A stretch of DNA of 13,206 nucleotides from JBFMGD01 sp040751775 (GTDB lineage Bacteria > Bacillota > Dethiobacteria > DTU022): positions 1-13,206 of the forward strand of contig JBFMGD010000055.1 in NCBI GenBank assembly GCA_040751775.1, given 5' to 3'. This document shows, piece after piece, positions 6,995 through 13,124 of this stretch; position 1 is the stretch's first letter; each line of letters begins with the position of its first letter. Both the position numbers and the translations under genes were made by a program. The notes under the pieces are model-generated. The model saw only the letters and a program-made list of their open reading frames with translations. It had not been told where the DNA came from and did not search any database.

Positions 6995-7258
6995 CTAACC
7001 ACCGCTGCCGCCGTCCCACGGCATTAGCTCCCACCAGTTCTGAACAGTACTGAAAAGACGGTCAAGGTCCAGCGAATAGGTGCTGCCGCTGAAGATTAGT
7101 TCCACGCTTCCATTTTTTAAACGCCGCAGGGCAAAAGCGGCAGGCTCCCGATCCAGCGCTAATAATTCCTGCATGCTCTGTTCGACTACGTTTAAGCCAC
7201 CGTAGAGCAGGAGCAGCACCAGTAAAACGACGGCTGTCGAATAAAGGAGGTAACGCAT
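6995..7258 (-). CDS. Small membrane-anchored protein downstream of spoIIP
   Basis: An 87-residue protein that I do not recognise by sequence. Residues 3-20 form a hydrophobic segment (YLLYSTAVVLLVLLLLYG), which looks like a single N-terminal membrane anchor or uncleaved signal. The rest (about 65 residues) is soluble, with mixed charge and a WW pair near the end, finishing in a short Gly/Ser tail. The ATG has GGGAGG 9 bases upstream, which supports translation. It lies 63 bases after spoIIP on the same strand. In Bacillus a small membrane protein (YqxA, DUF3679) sits at the same place after spoIIP; homology here is a guess from position, size and topology only. Its ribosome binding site is within a predicted hairpin (7267-7311). 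Confidence 0.75.
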   Translation of the reverse strand: MRYLLYSTAVVLLVLLLLYGGLNVVEQSMQELLALDREPAAFALRRLKNGSVELIFSGSTYSLDLDRLFSTVQNWWELMPWDGGSGG

Positions 7259-7266
7259 TTCAGTAG

Positions 7267-7311
7267 CCCTCCCGTTTTTATTGGCTTTACTAATAAGATG
7301 AACGGGATGGG
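7267..7311. promoter_or_regulatory. Inverted repeat that includes the ribosome binding site of the small membrane gene
   Basis: CCCTCCCGTT (7267-7276) is complementary to AACGGGATGGG (7301-7311) with one bulged base, giving about 10 base pairs around a 24-base loop. In the minus-strand transcript from spoIIP, the 3' arm contains the GGGAGG ribosome binding site of the downstream gene. On the plus strand the stem is followed by TTTTTAATA, so it also resembles an intrinsic terminator in that direction, although no plus-strand gene ends here. Confidence 0.45.
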
Positions 7312-7321
7312 TTTTTAATAT

Positions 7322-8455
7322 TCAATTCTGCACGAAAAAGACGTAATAGGTCCGGGCCAGGGCCTCTGCCAGGTATGGGACGGCAAGCGCCGCCTCCGCA
7401 AGGGTGTTTTGATGCCCGCCCACTTCGATCAGGACGGCACAAGGATGCAGGTCTTGATTGTAGATAAAGTCCTGCTGCCGGATGCCGCGCGATAAACCCG
7501 GCGCCACCGCTTCCAGCTCTTGCTGCAAGCGCAGGGCAAACCGGAAATTATGATTCCAGCCGGGATTGCGGGTACCGATTACGATTAATATTTTCCCCAC
7601 TTCTCGCCCGTCCAGCCGCGTGGTGGTGAGCTCTCGCGGCATACCGTCCCGGTGTATGTCAATCACCATCTGCAGCTGCGGGTTGTCCGCAAGGATCCCT
7701 TCCACAGCCGGCCGCGCTTTCTCATATGCATACTGCCTCGGCAAGTCATAAAGCCCGGTATCATGCAATACCGGCAAACCGTACTTTTCCTGCAGCAGAT
7801 CGACTAAATCCACCCCCAGCCGGGCTACGGTAATCGCAAGATTCTCAGAAAAATGGGGATCATTAAACGACTCGGTAATATGGGTGTGATAGATTAAAGC
7901 CGTCGGTTCTCCATACCCCGGTAAAGGAAAAACCGGTGAAAACACGGGTTGATTATTACTTGGTTGTTCCGGATCGCCGGCCGGATCACTTCCCGCATCT
8001 GCATCATTCGAAGGGTTCCAACCCGGCTGGTGAAGCTCCGGCAGGGGAACGAGGGCTGCCACGCCGAGCTCTGCGCTCAAAATGGAGCGGGGATCCCGGG
8101 GGTCCACACCGGTCAGGGAGGTGAAAGCGTCCAGCACCACTCCCTGAATCTCTTCCCGGTCCGTCACCACAGGCGGCTTCATGCCCGGTATATTATCCGC
8201 GATCAATTTCTGAAAAAACCGGGAAAGCGTCGACGCTTCCGGCGTTTCCGCTGTGCCATGATCTGATAAGCCCCCCGGAAAGCCGGCAGTTGCAGATATG
8301 GGGACAGCAGGGGATTGCCCGCCTGACAATCCGGCCGGGAGACTCCGCCCGGTAACAGCCAGGGCTGTTAACAGCAAAAGATAGAATAGCAATTTTTTCC
8401 AAGAAATGTAGCGGTTTCTCCGCCTGCTCGTCCAGTTGATCGCTTTTCCAGGCAA
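7322..8455 (-). CDS. spoIIP: SpoIIP, peptidoglycan amidase/endopeptidase of engulfment
   Basis: Sporulation protein that, with SpoIID and SpoIIM, cleaves peptidoglycan during engulfment of the forespore; it is membrane anchored and acts on the outer face of the mother-cell membrane. The protein is 377 residues. A basic N-terminus (RRRNRY) precedes a membrane segment at 19-36. A Pro/Asn/Asp-rich linker runs about 135-175. The catalytic domain starts at ALIYHTHITESF (186-197), continues through HDTGLYD and VIDIHRDG (264-271), and includes YNQDLHPCAVLIEVGGHQNT (332-351). The conserved His residues and Glu of these motifs are the expected zinc and catalytic residues. The start is TTG, with GGGGGA about 7 bases upstream; no closer ATG fits. 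gpr, often its upstream neighbour, is absent, and lepA/hemW do not follow it. Confidence 0.95.
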   Translation of the reverse strand: MPGKAINWTSRRRNRYISWKKLLFYLLLLTALAVTGRSLPAGLSGGQSPAVPISATAGFPGGLSDHGTAETPEASTLSRFFQKLIADNIPGMKPPVVTDREEIQGVVLDAFTSLTGVDPRDPRSILSAELGVAALVPLPELHQPGWNPSNDADAGSDPAGDPEQPSNNQPVFSPVFPLPGYGEPTALIYHTHITESFNDPHFSENLAITVARLGVDLVDLLQEKYGLPVLHDTGLYDLPRQYAYEKARPAVEGILADNPQLQMVIDIHRDGMPRELTTTRLDGREVGKILIVIGTRNPGWNHNFRFALRLQQELEAVAPGLSRGIRQQDFIYNQDLHPCAVLIEVGGHQNTLAEAALAVPYLAEALARTYYVFFVQN

Positions 8456-8546
8456 AAAATATCCCCCACTTTGGCAGTAATACTCTGTTCTTATTCTCAG
8501 AATGCCGCGCGATTAGGATTGCGGTAATGAGTAATAACAATACTTA

Positions 8547-8576
8547 AATATATGCCTGGGGGAGATAGATTTATGC
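8547..8576 (-). promoter_or_regulatory. Sigma-E-like promoter upstream of spoIIP
   Basis: On the minus strand CATATATT (8547-8554) matches the Bacillus sigma-E -10 consensus CATACANT at all but one specified position, and GCATAAA (8570-8576) lies exactly 15 bases upstream, matching five of seven positions of KMATATT. Transcription would start near 8540, about 85 bases before the spoIIP start. Mother-cell sigma-E control is what is known for spoIIP in Bacillus. Confidence 0.45.
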
Positions 8577-8641
8577 AGGCAAACCGTGCAGTGAGCAAAG
8601 CAGTGAGCAAAGATGAAAGTTGGGGGGTGTCAAACAACTAA
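8573..8641 (+). other. Possible 22-codon ORF with a strong ribosome binding site
   Basis: On the plus strand, opposite the spoIIP leader, GGGGGAG stands 8 bases before an ATG that opens a 22-codon frame ending TAA at 8639-8641. The peptide begins MQANRAVSKAVSK, with a short internal duplication of AVSK due to a 12-base direct repeat (GCAGTGAGCAAA, 8588-8599 and 8600-8611). I recognise no product. It may be chance: the GGGGGAG run is also part of the spacer of the sigma-E-like promoter on the other strand. Confidence 0.15.
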
Positions 8642-8656
8642 TCCGCCAAGCCGGTC

Positions 8657-8698
8657 GGGGGCACGGCCTGCCGTGCTCTCACGGTATGCCGTGTCCCC
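8657..8698. repeat. Dispersed double-hairpin repeat, copy 2 (downstream of iscU)
   Basis: Two tandem small palindromes, CACGGCCTGCCGTG and CACGGTATGCCGTG, are enclosed by GGGG and CCCC. The outer arms GGGGGCACGGC and GCCGTGTCCCC can also pair over 11 positions with one G-T wobble, so the element can fold as two small hairpins or one long one. It aligns in the same orientation with 3206-3248. It lies in the 3' flank of the Fe-S operon without a T-run. Another inverted repeat, CCCGGGC (8697-8703) and GCCCGGG (8725-8731), follows. The rest of the 315-base gap 8456-8770 holds only the spoIIP promoter and leader. Confidence 0.75.
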
Positions 8699-8770
8699 GG
8701 GCCATGGCAGGCTATGTTAAGGTAGCCCGGGCGGAAGGCACCGGGAACCGCTGCAGATTCAGCCAGGGCG

Positions 8771-9148
8771 CTAGCTGGCTGCCGCGTTGCGCCTCCGGTA
8801 GTCATTGATCGCATTATACAGGGCGTCCGCGGCCAGATTGGAGCAGTGCAGTTTTAGGGGAGGCAGCCCTCCCAACCGGTCCGCCACATCCTGGTTGGTG
8901 ACGCGCAGGGCTTCGTCGAGCCGCATCCCTTTCACCATCTCTGTGAGCATGCTGCTGCTGGCGATGGCTGCTCCACAGCCGAAGGTCTGAAATTTAATCT
9001 CGCTGATCTTATCGTCCCGCACCTTGATGAAAATCTTCATAGTATCGCCGCATTTGAAACTACCGGTTTCACCGATACCGTGGGCATCGGTAATCTCTCC
9101 TACGTTCCGGGGGTTTGAAAAGTGATCCATTACTTTTTCGTTGTACAA
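8771..9148 (-). CDS. iscU: IscU/NifU-type Fe-S cluster scaffold
   Basis: Scaffold on which [2Fe-2S] and [4Fe-4S] clusters are assembled from sulphur given by the cysteine desulfurase next door. The protein is 125 residues, the size of a stand-alone IscU. The three ligand cysteines are present: C33 in KCGDTMKI with the adjacent D35, C58 in TFGCGAAIASSS, and C102 in LHCSNLA. The LPPVK motif that binds HscA in proteobacteria reads LPPLK (95-99), and no hscA, hscB or ferredoxin gene is present. The start is TTG with AAAGGAG 10 bases upstream, giving the family N-terminus MYNEKVMDHFSNPRNVG. It lies 38 bases after the desulfurase. A CAGCCAG/CTGGCTG inverted repeat spans its stop codon. Confidence 0.94.
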   Translation of the reverse strand: MYNEKVMDHFSNPRNVGEITDAHGIGETGSFKCGDTMKIFIKVRDDKISEIKFQTFGCGAAIASSSMLTEMVKGMRLDEALRVTNQDVADRLGGLPPLKLHCSNLAADALYNAINDYRRRNAAAS

Positions 9149-9186
9149 AGCAGGCGTTCTCCTTTCTTATACCTACCCTCTGGCGT

Positions 9187-10350
9187 TTACCGTTCTTTTT
9201 TATAGAGAGCCGACATTTTACGTAATCTGTCGACAATGGGAGGAAGCACATGTAAAACATAATCCACGTCTGCCGCGGTATTGCCCCGCCCCAGGGTCAA
9301 ACGCAGAGAACCGTGCGCCTCCTGGTGATCCAACCCCATCGCCATGAGCACATGGGACGGGTCCAGCGAACCGGAAGTGCAGGCTGAGCCGCTGGAGGCG
9401 GCCACTCCCTGCAGGTCCAGGCTGAGCAGCAAAGATTCACCTTCAATATATTTAAAGCTGACGTTGACATTGCCGGGCAGGCGCTTTTGGGGATGGCCGT
9501 TTAAGGTCACATCCTCCATCGCCAGGAGCCCCTTGATTAACCGGTCACGCAACGCCTGCAACTGTTCGGCTTTGCCGGGCAGTTCCCCTACCGCCAGTTC
9601 AAGGGCTCTTCCCAGGCCGACGATGCCGCCCACATTTTCTGTTCCCGGGCGCAGTTTTCGCTCCTGCCCGCCTCCCCTGAAGAGCGGGCTCAGGGGAATC
9701 CCTTTACGCACGTAGAGGACGCCGATTCCCTTGGGTCCATTAAATTTATGGGCCGAGAGGGTTAAAAAATCAACCTGCAGTTCTTTTACATCGATCGGAA
9801 GCTGTCCCACGATTTGCACGGCATCAGTATGCACCAGGATGCTCTTCTCCCGGGCCAGGGTACAGATTTCCCGGATCGGCTGGATCGTACCCACTTCATT
9901 GTTCGCCATCATAATGGAAATTAAAAATGTGTCCGGGTCCAGCGCTTTTTCTACCGAGCGGAGATCAACCATGGCCTGGCGGTCTACCGGCAGAATAGTG
10001 AGCGCAAAGCCTTGCTTTTCCAAGTCTTGACACACATCCAGCACCGCGTGGTGTTCTATACCGGAAGTGATAATCCGGCCTTTACCCTTCAGCCGCGCCG
10101 CGCCGCACAGGGCAATATTATTCGATTCCGTGCCGCCCGAAGTAAAGAAAATTTCAGCCGGTTCGGCACCGAGGGCCGTCGCTGTTTTCTCCCGGGCTTC
10201 ATCCACCGCTTTACGGGCTTCCCGCCCGGGTGAATGGATACTCGAAGGATTGCCGTATTTTTCCTTCAGGTAGGGAAGCATCGCCTCCAGCACTTCTTCC
10301 CGTAACGGCGTCGTCGCGCCATGATCCATATATACTTGCCGGCTTTCCAA
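9187..10350 (-). CDS. NifS/IscS-type cysteine desulfurase
   Basis: PLP-dependent class V aminotransferase-fold enzyme that converts cysteine to alanine and loads persulfide sulphur for Fe-S cluster assembly and often tRNA thiolation. The protein is 387 residues. Visible are MDHGATTP at the N-terminus, TSGGTESNNIAL (70-81), the PLP-stacking His in GIEHHAVL (97-104), ANNEVGTIQP, HTDAVQ, the Schiff-base lysine K202 in SAHKFNGPKG, RPGTENV (234-240), and the catalytic cysteine C324 in SGSACTSGSLDPSHVL, with the extended loop of group I desulfurases. The start is TTG with AAGGGGG 8 bases upstream, reached only 13 bases after the regulator's stop. I leave the symbol blank because nifS, iscS and iscS2 are used inconsistently for this clostridial type. 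Relatives often have trmU after iscU; here it is absent. Confidence 0.96.
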   Translation of the reverse strand: MESRQVYMDHGATTPLREEVLEAMLPYLKEKYGNPSSIHSPGREARKAVDEAREKTATALGAEPAEIFFTSGGTESNNIALCGAARLKGKGRIITSGIEHHAVLDVCQDLEKQGFALTILPVDRQAMVDLRSVEKALDPDTFLISIMMANNEVGTIQPIREICTLAREKSILVHTDAVQIVGQLPIDVKELQVDFLTLSAHKFNGPKGIGVLYVRKGIPLSPLFRGGGQERKLRPGTENVGGIVGLGRALELAVGELPGKAEQLQALRDRLIKGLLAMEDVTLNGHPQKRLPGNVNVSFKYIEGESLLLSLDLQGVAASSGSACTSGSLDPSHVLMAMGLDHQEAHGSLRLTLGRGNTAADVDYVLHVLPPIVDRLRKMSALYKKER

Positions 10351-10363
10351 GATGTATACCCCC

Positions 10364-10795
10364 TTAATTGATTAAATGAGCCGGTTTCCAATCAATCAAA
10401 TCAGCCAGAGATACCTCATCCAGCACTTCATTGATCCGGTCCCGCAGCTTCTCCCAAACATGCCGGGTCAGGCAACCCTCTGTCCGGTGGCAGCATTCGC
10501 CGGTAGACGGTTCCGCCAGGCAGTTAACCGGGGTAATCGGGCCTTCCACCGCCCGGACAATATCGCCGACCCGAATTTCCGCCGGCGGCCGGGCCAACAG
10601 GTAACCGCCCCGCACACCGCGCACACTCTCCAACAGGCCGGCCCGGCGCAGGTCGGGGAAAATCTGTTCCAGGAATTGAAAAGATATTCCTTCCTGGCGC
10701 GCGATTTCCCGCAGCGGCATAGGGCCGTTTTGGTAATGAAAGGCTAAGACGGACATGGCCCTAACCCCGTATTCAACCCTCGCCGATAACTTCAT
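10364..10795 (-). CDS. iscR: Rrf2 family regulator, IscR-like
   Basis: Winged-helix Rrf2 regulator, probably sensing Fe-S status and controlling its own operon. The protein is 143 residues. It has the typical N-terminus MKLSARVEYGVRAMSVLA, a recognition-helix region (LREIARQEGISFQFLEQIFPDLRRAGLL) and the wing VRGVRGGYLLARPP (59-72). Four cysteines cluster at C92, C101, C102 and C108, in the place of the E. coli IscR ligands C92, C98 and C104 but with different spacing, so a cluster is plausible and its ligands are not certain. The ATG has GGAGG 8 bases upstream. It is the first gene of a tight operon with the desulfurase and scaffold, which is why I prefer IscR over CymR or NsrR. Confidence 0.88.
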   Translation of the reverse strand: MKLSARVEYGVRAMSVLAFHYQNGPMPLREIARQEGISFQFLEQIFPDLRRAGLLESVRGVRGGYLLARPPAEIRVGDIVRAVEGPITPVNCLAEPSTGECCHRTEGCLTRHVWEKLRDRINEVLDEVSLADLIDWKPAHLIN

Positions 10796-10866
10796 CTTTC
10801 CGGCCTCCCTGGTTTAATTCTGACCAAATGACTCAGGTATTATGTGAAAAAAAACCGTTTGAACAA

Positions 10867-10895
10867 AGAATACCACCCCTGTTTTACCATGTCAA
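10867..10895 (-). promoter_or_regulatory. Sigma-A type promoter of the Fe-S operon
   Basis: On the minus strand a perfect TTGACA (10890-10895) stands 17 bases from TATTCT (10867-10872). Transcription would start near 10860, about 65 bases before the regulator's ATG. Downstream, 10816-10843 contains an imperfect inverted repeat (TAATACCTGA and TCAGAATTA), a candidate operator for the Rrf2 regulator; that last point is inference. Confidence 0.8.
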
Positions 10896-10945
10896 TACTT
10901 ACCGGGGCGCTGTTTCCCGGTTAATAAATCTGCTATATTAGTATT

Positions 10946-11014
10946 ATGCTATTGATCTGTGCCCTGATCCCGCTGCTGCCCGTGGACATCTATTTTACCC
11001 GGACCAAAAATTAG
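10946..11014 (+). other. Possible 22-residue hydrophobic peptide ORF
   Basis: A 22-codon plus-strand frame begins MLLICALIPLLPV and ends at TAG. It has no ribosome binding site. An extended -10-like sequence, TGCTATATT (10931-10939), lies just upstream, so a transcript from it could begin at or near the ATG and be leaderless. The same 11-mer, TCTGCTATATT, recurs at 11066-11076 in the stronger aconitase promoter. I do not recognise the peptide and treat it as probably chance. Confidence 0.15.
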
Positions 11015-11047
11015 CGGCGTTGGGCACACTTTTCCCCCGAAGCGTCG

Positions 11048-11076
11048 TTGACGATGCCGCCGCTTTCTGCTATATT
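11048..11076 (+). promoter_or_regulatory. Sigma-A type promoter of the aconitase gene
   Basis: TTGACG (11048-11053) and TATATT (11071-11076) are separated by 17 bases, and the -10 is preceded by TGC, an extended -10 form. Transcription would start near 11083, about 29 bases before the ATG. A 7-base inverted repeat, AGCGGCG (11013-11019) and CGCCGCT (11058-11064), brackets the -35, and may or may not be an operator. Confidence 0.75.
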
Positions 11077-11111
11077 TTAGCCAACTCACCGGGGAGAGGA
11101 GCAGATCACTC

Positions 11112-13124
11112 ATGGCGGAAAATATCACCACTAAAATACTGAAGCGTCACCTGGTAACGGGGGAGCTGCGGCGCGGAGCCGAGATTGGTATCCGCATCGA
11201 CCAGACGTTGACCCAGGATGCCACCGGAACCATGGCCTACCTGCAGCTGGAAGCACTGGGGATCGAGCGGGTGCGCACGGAGCTGTCGGTCAGTTATGTC
11301 GATCACAATACTCTGCAGGGCAGCTTCGAAAACGCCGATGACCACCGTTTCCTGCAGTCGGTGGCCGCTCGCTACGGGATCCATTTCTCCCGGCCCGGCA
11401 ACGGTATTTGCCACCAGGTGCACCTGGAAAGATTCGGTGTGCCCGGAAAAACGCTGCTCGGTTCAGACAGCCATACCCCCACCGCGGGCGGTTTGGGGAT
11501 GCTGGCGATCGGAGCGGGCGGCCTGGACGTGGCTGTGGCGATGGCCGGCGGTACGTTTTACCTGACCGCCCCGGCTGTGTTCAAAATAAACCTGGTTGGT
11601 GAGCTGCCCCCCTGGGTGGGGGCCAAGGATATCATCCTGGAAGTGCTGCGCCGTTTGGGCGTCAAGGGCGGTGTGGGTTACGTGCTCGAGTACGGCGGCA
11701 CCGGGGTGGAACGCCTCTCCATTCCGGAACGGGCTACGATTACCAACATGGGAGCGGAACTTGGCGCAACCTCTTCTCTTTTCCCCAGCGATCAAACCAC
11801 ACGGCGTTTCCTGCAGGCGCAGGGGCGCGAGGAAAGCTGGACGGTTCTGGATGCCGATCCGGGCGCCGCTTACGATGCAGCAATAACCGTCGACCTGGCA
11901 AAGCTGGAGCCGCTGGCAGCCTGCCCGCACAGTCCCGATGCCGTGCGTCCGATCCGGGAAATAGGCTCAATCCCCGTACAACAGGTGGCGGTCGGCAGCT
12001 GCACCAACGCCTCCTACCAGGATCTGCGCCTGGTGGCGGAGATATTAAAAGGCCGGGTCGTGCACCCGGGGGTCAGCCTGGTTGTTGCCCCCGGTTCAAG
12101 ACAGGTACTCGAGATGTCGGCCCGGGACGGCACCCTGGCGGAGCTGATCGCCGCGGGAGCGCGGATCCTGGAAACGGCCTGCGGCCCCTGTATCGGGATG
12201 GGCCAGGCGCCTCCATCGGGAGCGGTTTCGGTGCGCACATTTAACCGCAACTTTCAAGGGCGCAGCGGCACCGCCGATGCCCGGGTTTACCTGACCGGGC
12301 CTGCGGCCGCGGCCGCAACCGCGCTAAGCGGATCGCTGACTGACCCGCGGGAACTGGGAAACTACCCCGTGCGCCGCGAACCGCCTGCCGTAATCATCGA
12401 CGACCGCCTGATCATCGCGCCGCCCATTGACGGGCGGCAGGTGGAGATCAACCGCGGTCCCAACATCAAACCGCTTCCCTTAAGCGAACCGCTGCCGGAT
12501 CAACTGGCGATGACAGTACTTTTAAAGGTAGGCGACAACATCACCACCGATCAAATCATGCCGGCCGGGGCTAAAGTGCTCCCGCTGCGCTCAAACATTC
12601 CCGCGATCAGCGAGTATGTTTTCGCCGCGATTGACGAGGGTTTTGCAAAACGCGCCCGGGAGGCGGGCGGCGGTCTGGTGGTGGGAGGAGAGAATTACGG
12701 CCAGGGCTCCAGCCGGGAACATGCCGCGCTGGCGCCGATGTACCTGGGGGTGAAAGCGGTGCTGGCGAAGTCTTTTGCCCGGATTCACCGTGCCAACCTG
12801 GTCAACTTCGGCATTCTGCCCCTTACCTTCGCCGAGCCGGCAGATTGCGACCGGATCGACCGGGGTGACAGGCTGGTGATCAAAGATCTGCACGCGCAGT
12901 TGCAAAATGAAGCGCTAAGCGTGCTCAACCTAACAAAAGGGACCAGGTTCACCGCCGCACACGGCCTCTCACCGCGCCTGGTAAAGATTATAAAAGCAGG
13001 CGGGCTGCTACAAGAAACAAGAAGCATCCTGAATTCTATCCTCTTGCCTCCTGCTTCTTGTACGCTGCCGCAATCGCGCAGGCGAAAGGCGGTTCGTGGG
13101 TCAGGGATACCTCCACGCCGGTGA
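11112..13124 (+). CDS. Aconitate hydratase, Aquifex-type
   Basis: [4Fe-4S] enzyme interconverting citrate and isocitrate through cis-aconitate in the TCA cycle. The frame is 670 residues. Visible are LLGSDSHTPTAGGLG (115-129), cluster ligands C297 in GSCTN and C357/C360 in CGPCIGMG, the swivel-domain motif VGDNITTDQIMPAG (473-486), and the substrate-binding loop YGQGSSREHAAL (529-540). The length and arrangement fit the shorter Aquifex-type aconitases (about 640 residues) rather than AcnA or AcnB; a 3-isopropylmalate dehydratase relative is less likely because both halves are fused. The ATG lies 11 bases after AGGAG. The expected family end is near KAGGLL (628-633). The last 37 residues come from an inverted repeat and then from the antisense of acpS, so the tail looks like read-through after loss of a stop. 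Its [4Fe-4S] cluster would depend on Fe-S assembly such as that encoded divergently upstream. Confidence 0.93.
   Translation: MAENITTKILKRHLVTGELRRGAEIGIRIDQTLTQDATGTMAYLQLEALGIERVRTELSVSYVDHNTLQGSFENADDHRFLQSVAARYGIHFSRPGNGICHQVHLERFGVPGKTLLGSDSHTPTAGGLGMLAIGAGGLDVAVAMAGGTFYLTAPAVFKINLVGELPPWVGAKDIILEVLRRLGVKGGVGYVLEYGGTGVERLSIPERATITNMGAELGATSSLFPSDQTTRRFLQAQGREESWTVLDADPGAAYDAAITVDLAKLEPLAACPHSPDAVRPIREIGSIPVQQVAVGSCTNASYQDLRLVAEILKGRVVHPGVSLVVAPGSRQVLEMSARDGTLAELIAAGARILETACGPCIGMGQAPPSGAVSVRTFNRNFQGRSGTADARVYLTGPAAAAATALSGSLTDPRELGNYPVRREPPAVIIDDRLIIAPPIDGRQVEINRGPNIKPLPLSEPLPDQLAMTVLLKVGDNITTDQIMPAGAKVLPLRSNIPAISEYVFAAIDEGFAKRAREAGGGLVVGGENYGQGSSREHAALAPMYLGVKAVLAKSFARIHRANLVNFGILPLTFAEPADCDRIDRGDRLVIKDLHAQLQNEALSVLNLTKGTRFTAAHGLSPRLVKIIKAGGLLQETRSILNSILLPPASCTLPQSRRRKAVRGSGIPPRR
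13017..13061. repeat. Inverted repeat between convergent aconitase and acpS ends
   Basis: ACAAGAAGCA (13017-13026) and TGCTTCTTGT (13052-13061) form a perfect 10-base-pair stem around a 25-base, pyrimidine-rich loop. The acpS stop codon (13036-13038) is in the loop, while the aconitase frame passes straight through. It could work as a bidirectional 3' hairpin although no clear T-run follows, or it may be a small inserted palindromic element. Confidence 0.65.

Noticed and set aside
8641..8770. CRISPR-like tandem repeat below iscU
   Set aside because: Only two short, diverged palindromes side by side, with no regular spacers and no cas genes.
11013..11064. Riboswitch or leader RNA before aconitase
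   Set aside because: The inverted repeat lies upstream of the predicted start site, so it would not be in the transcript, and the leader is only about 29 bases.
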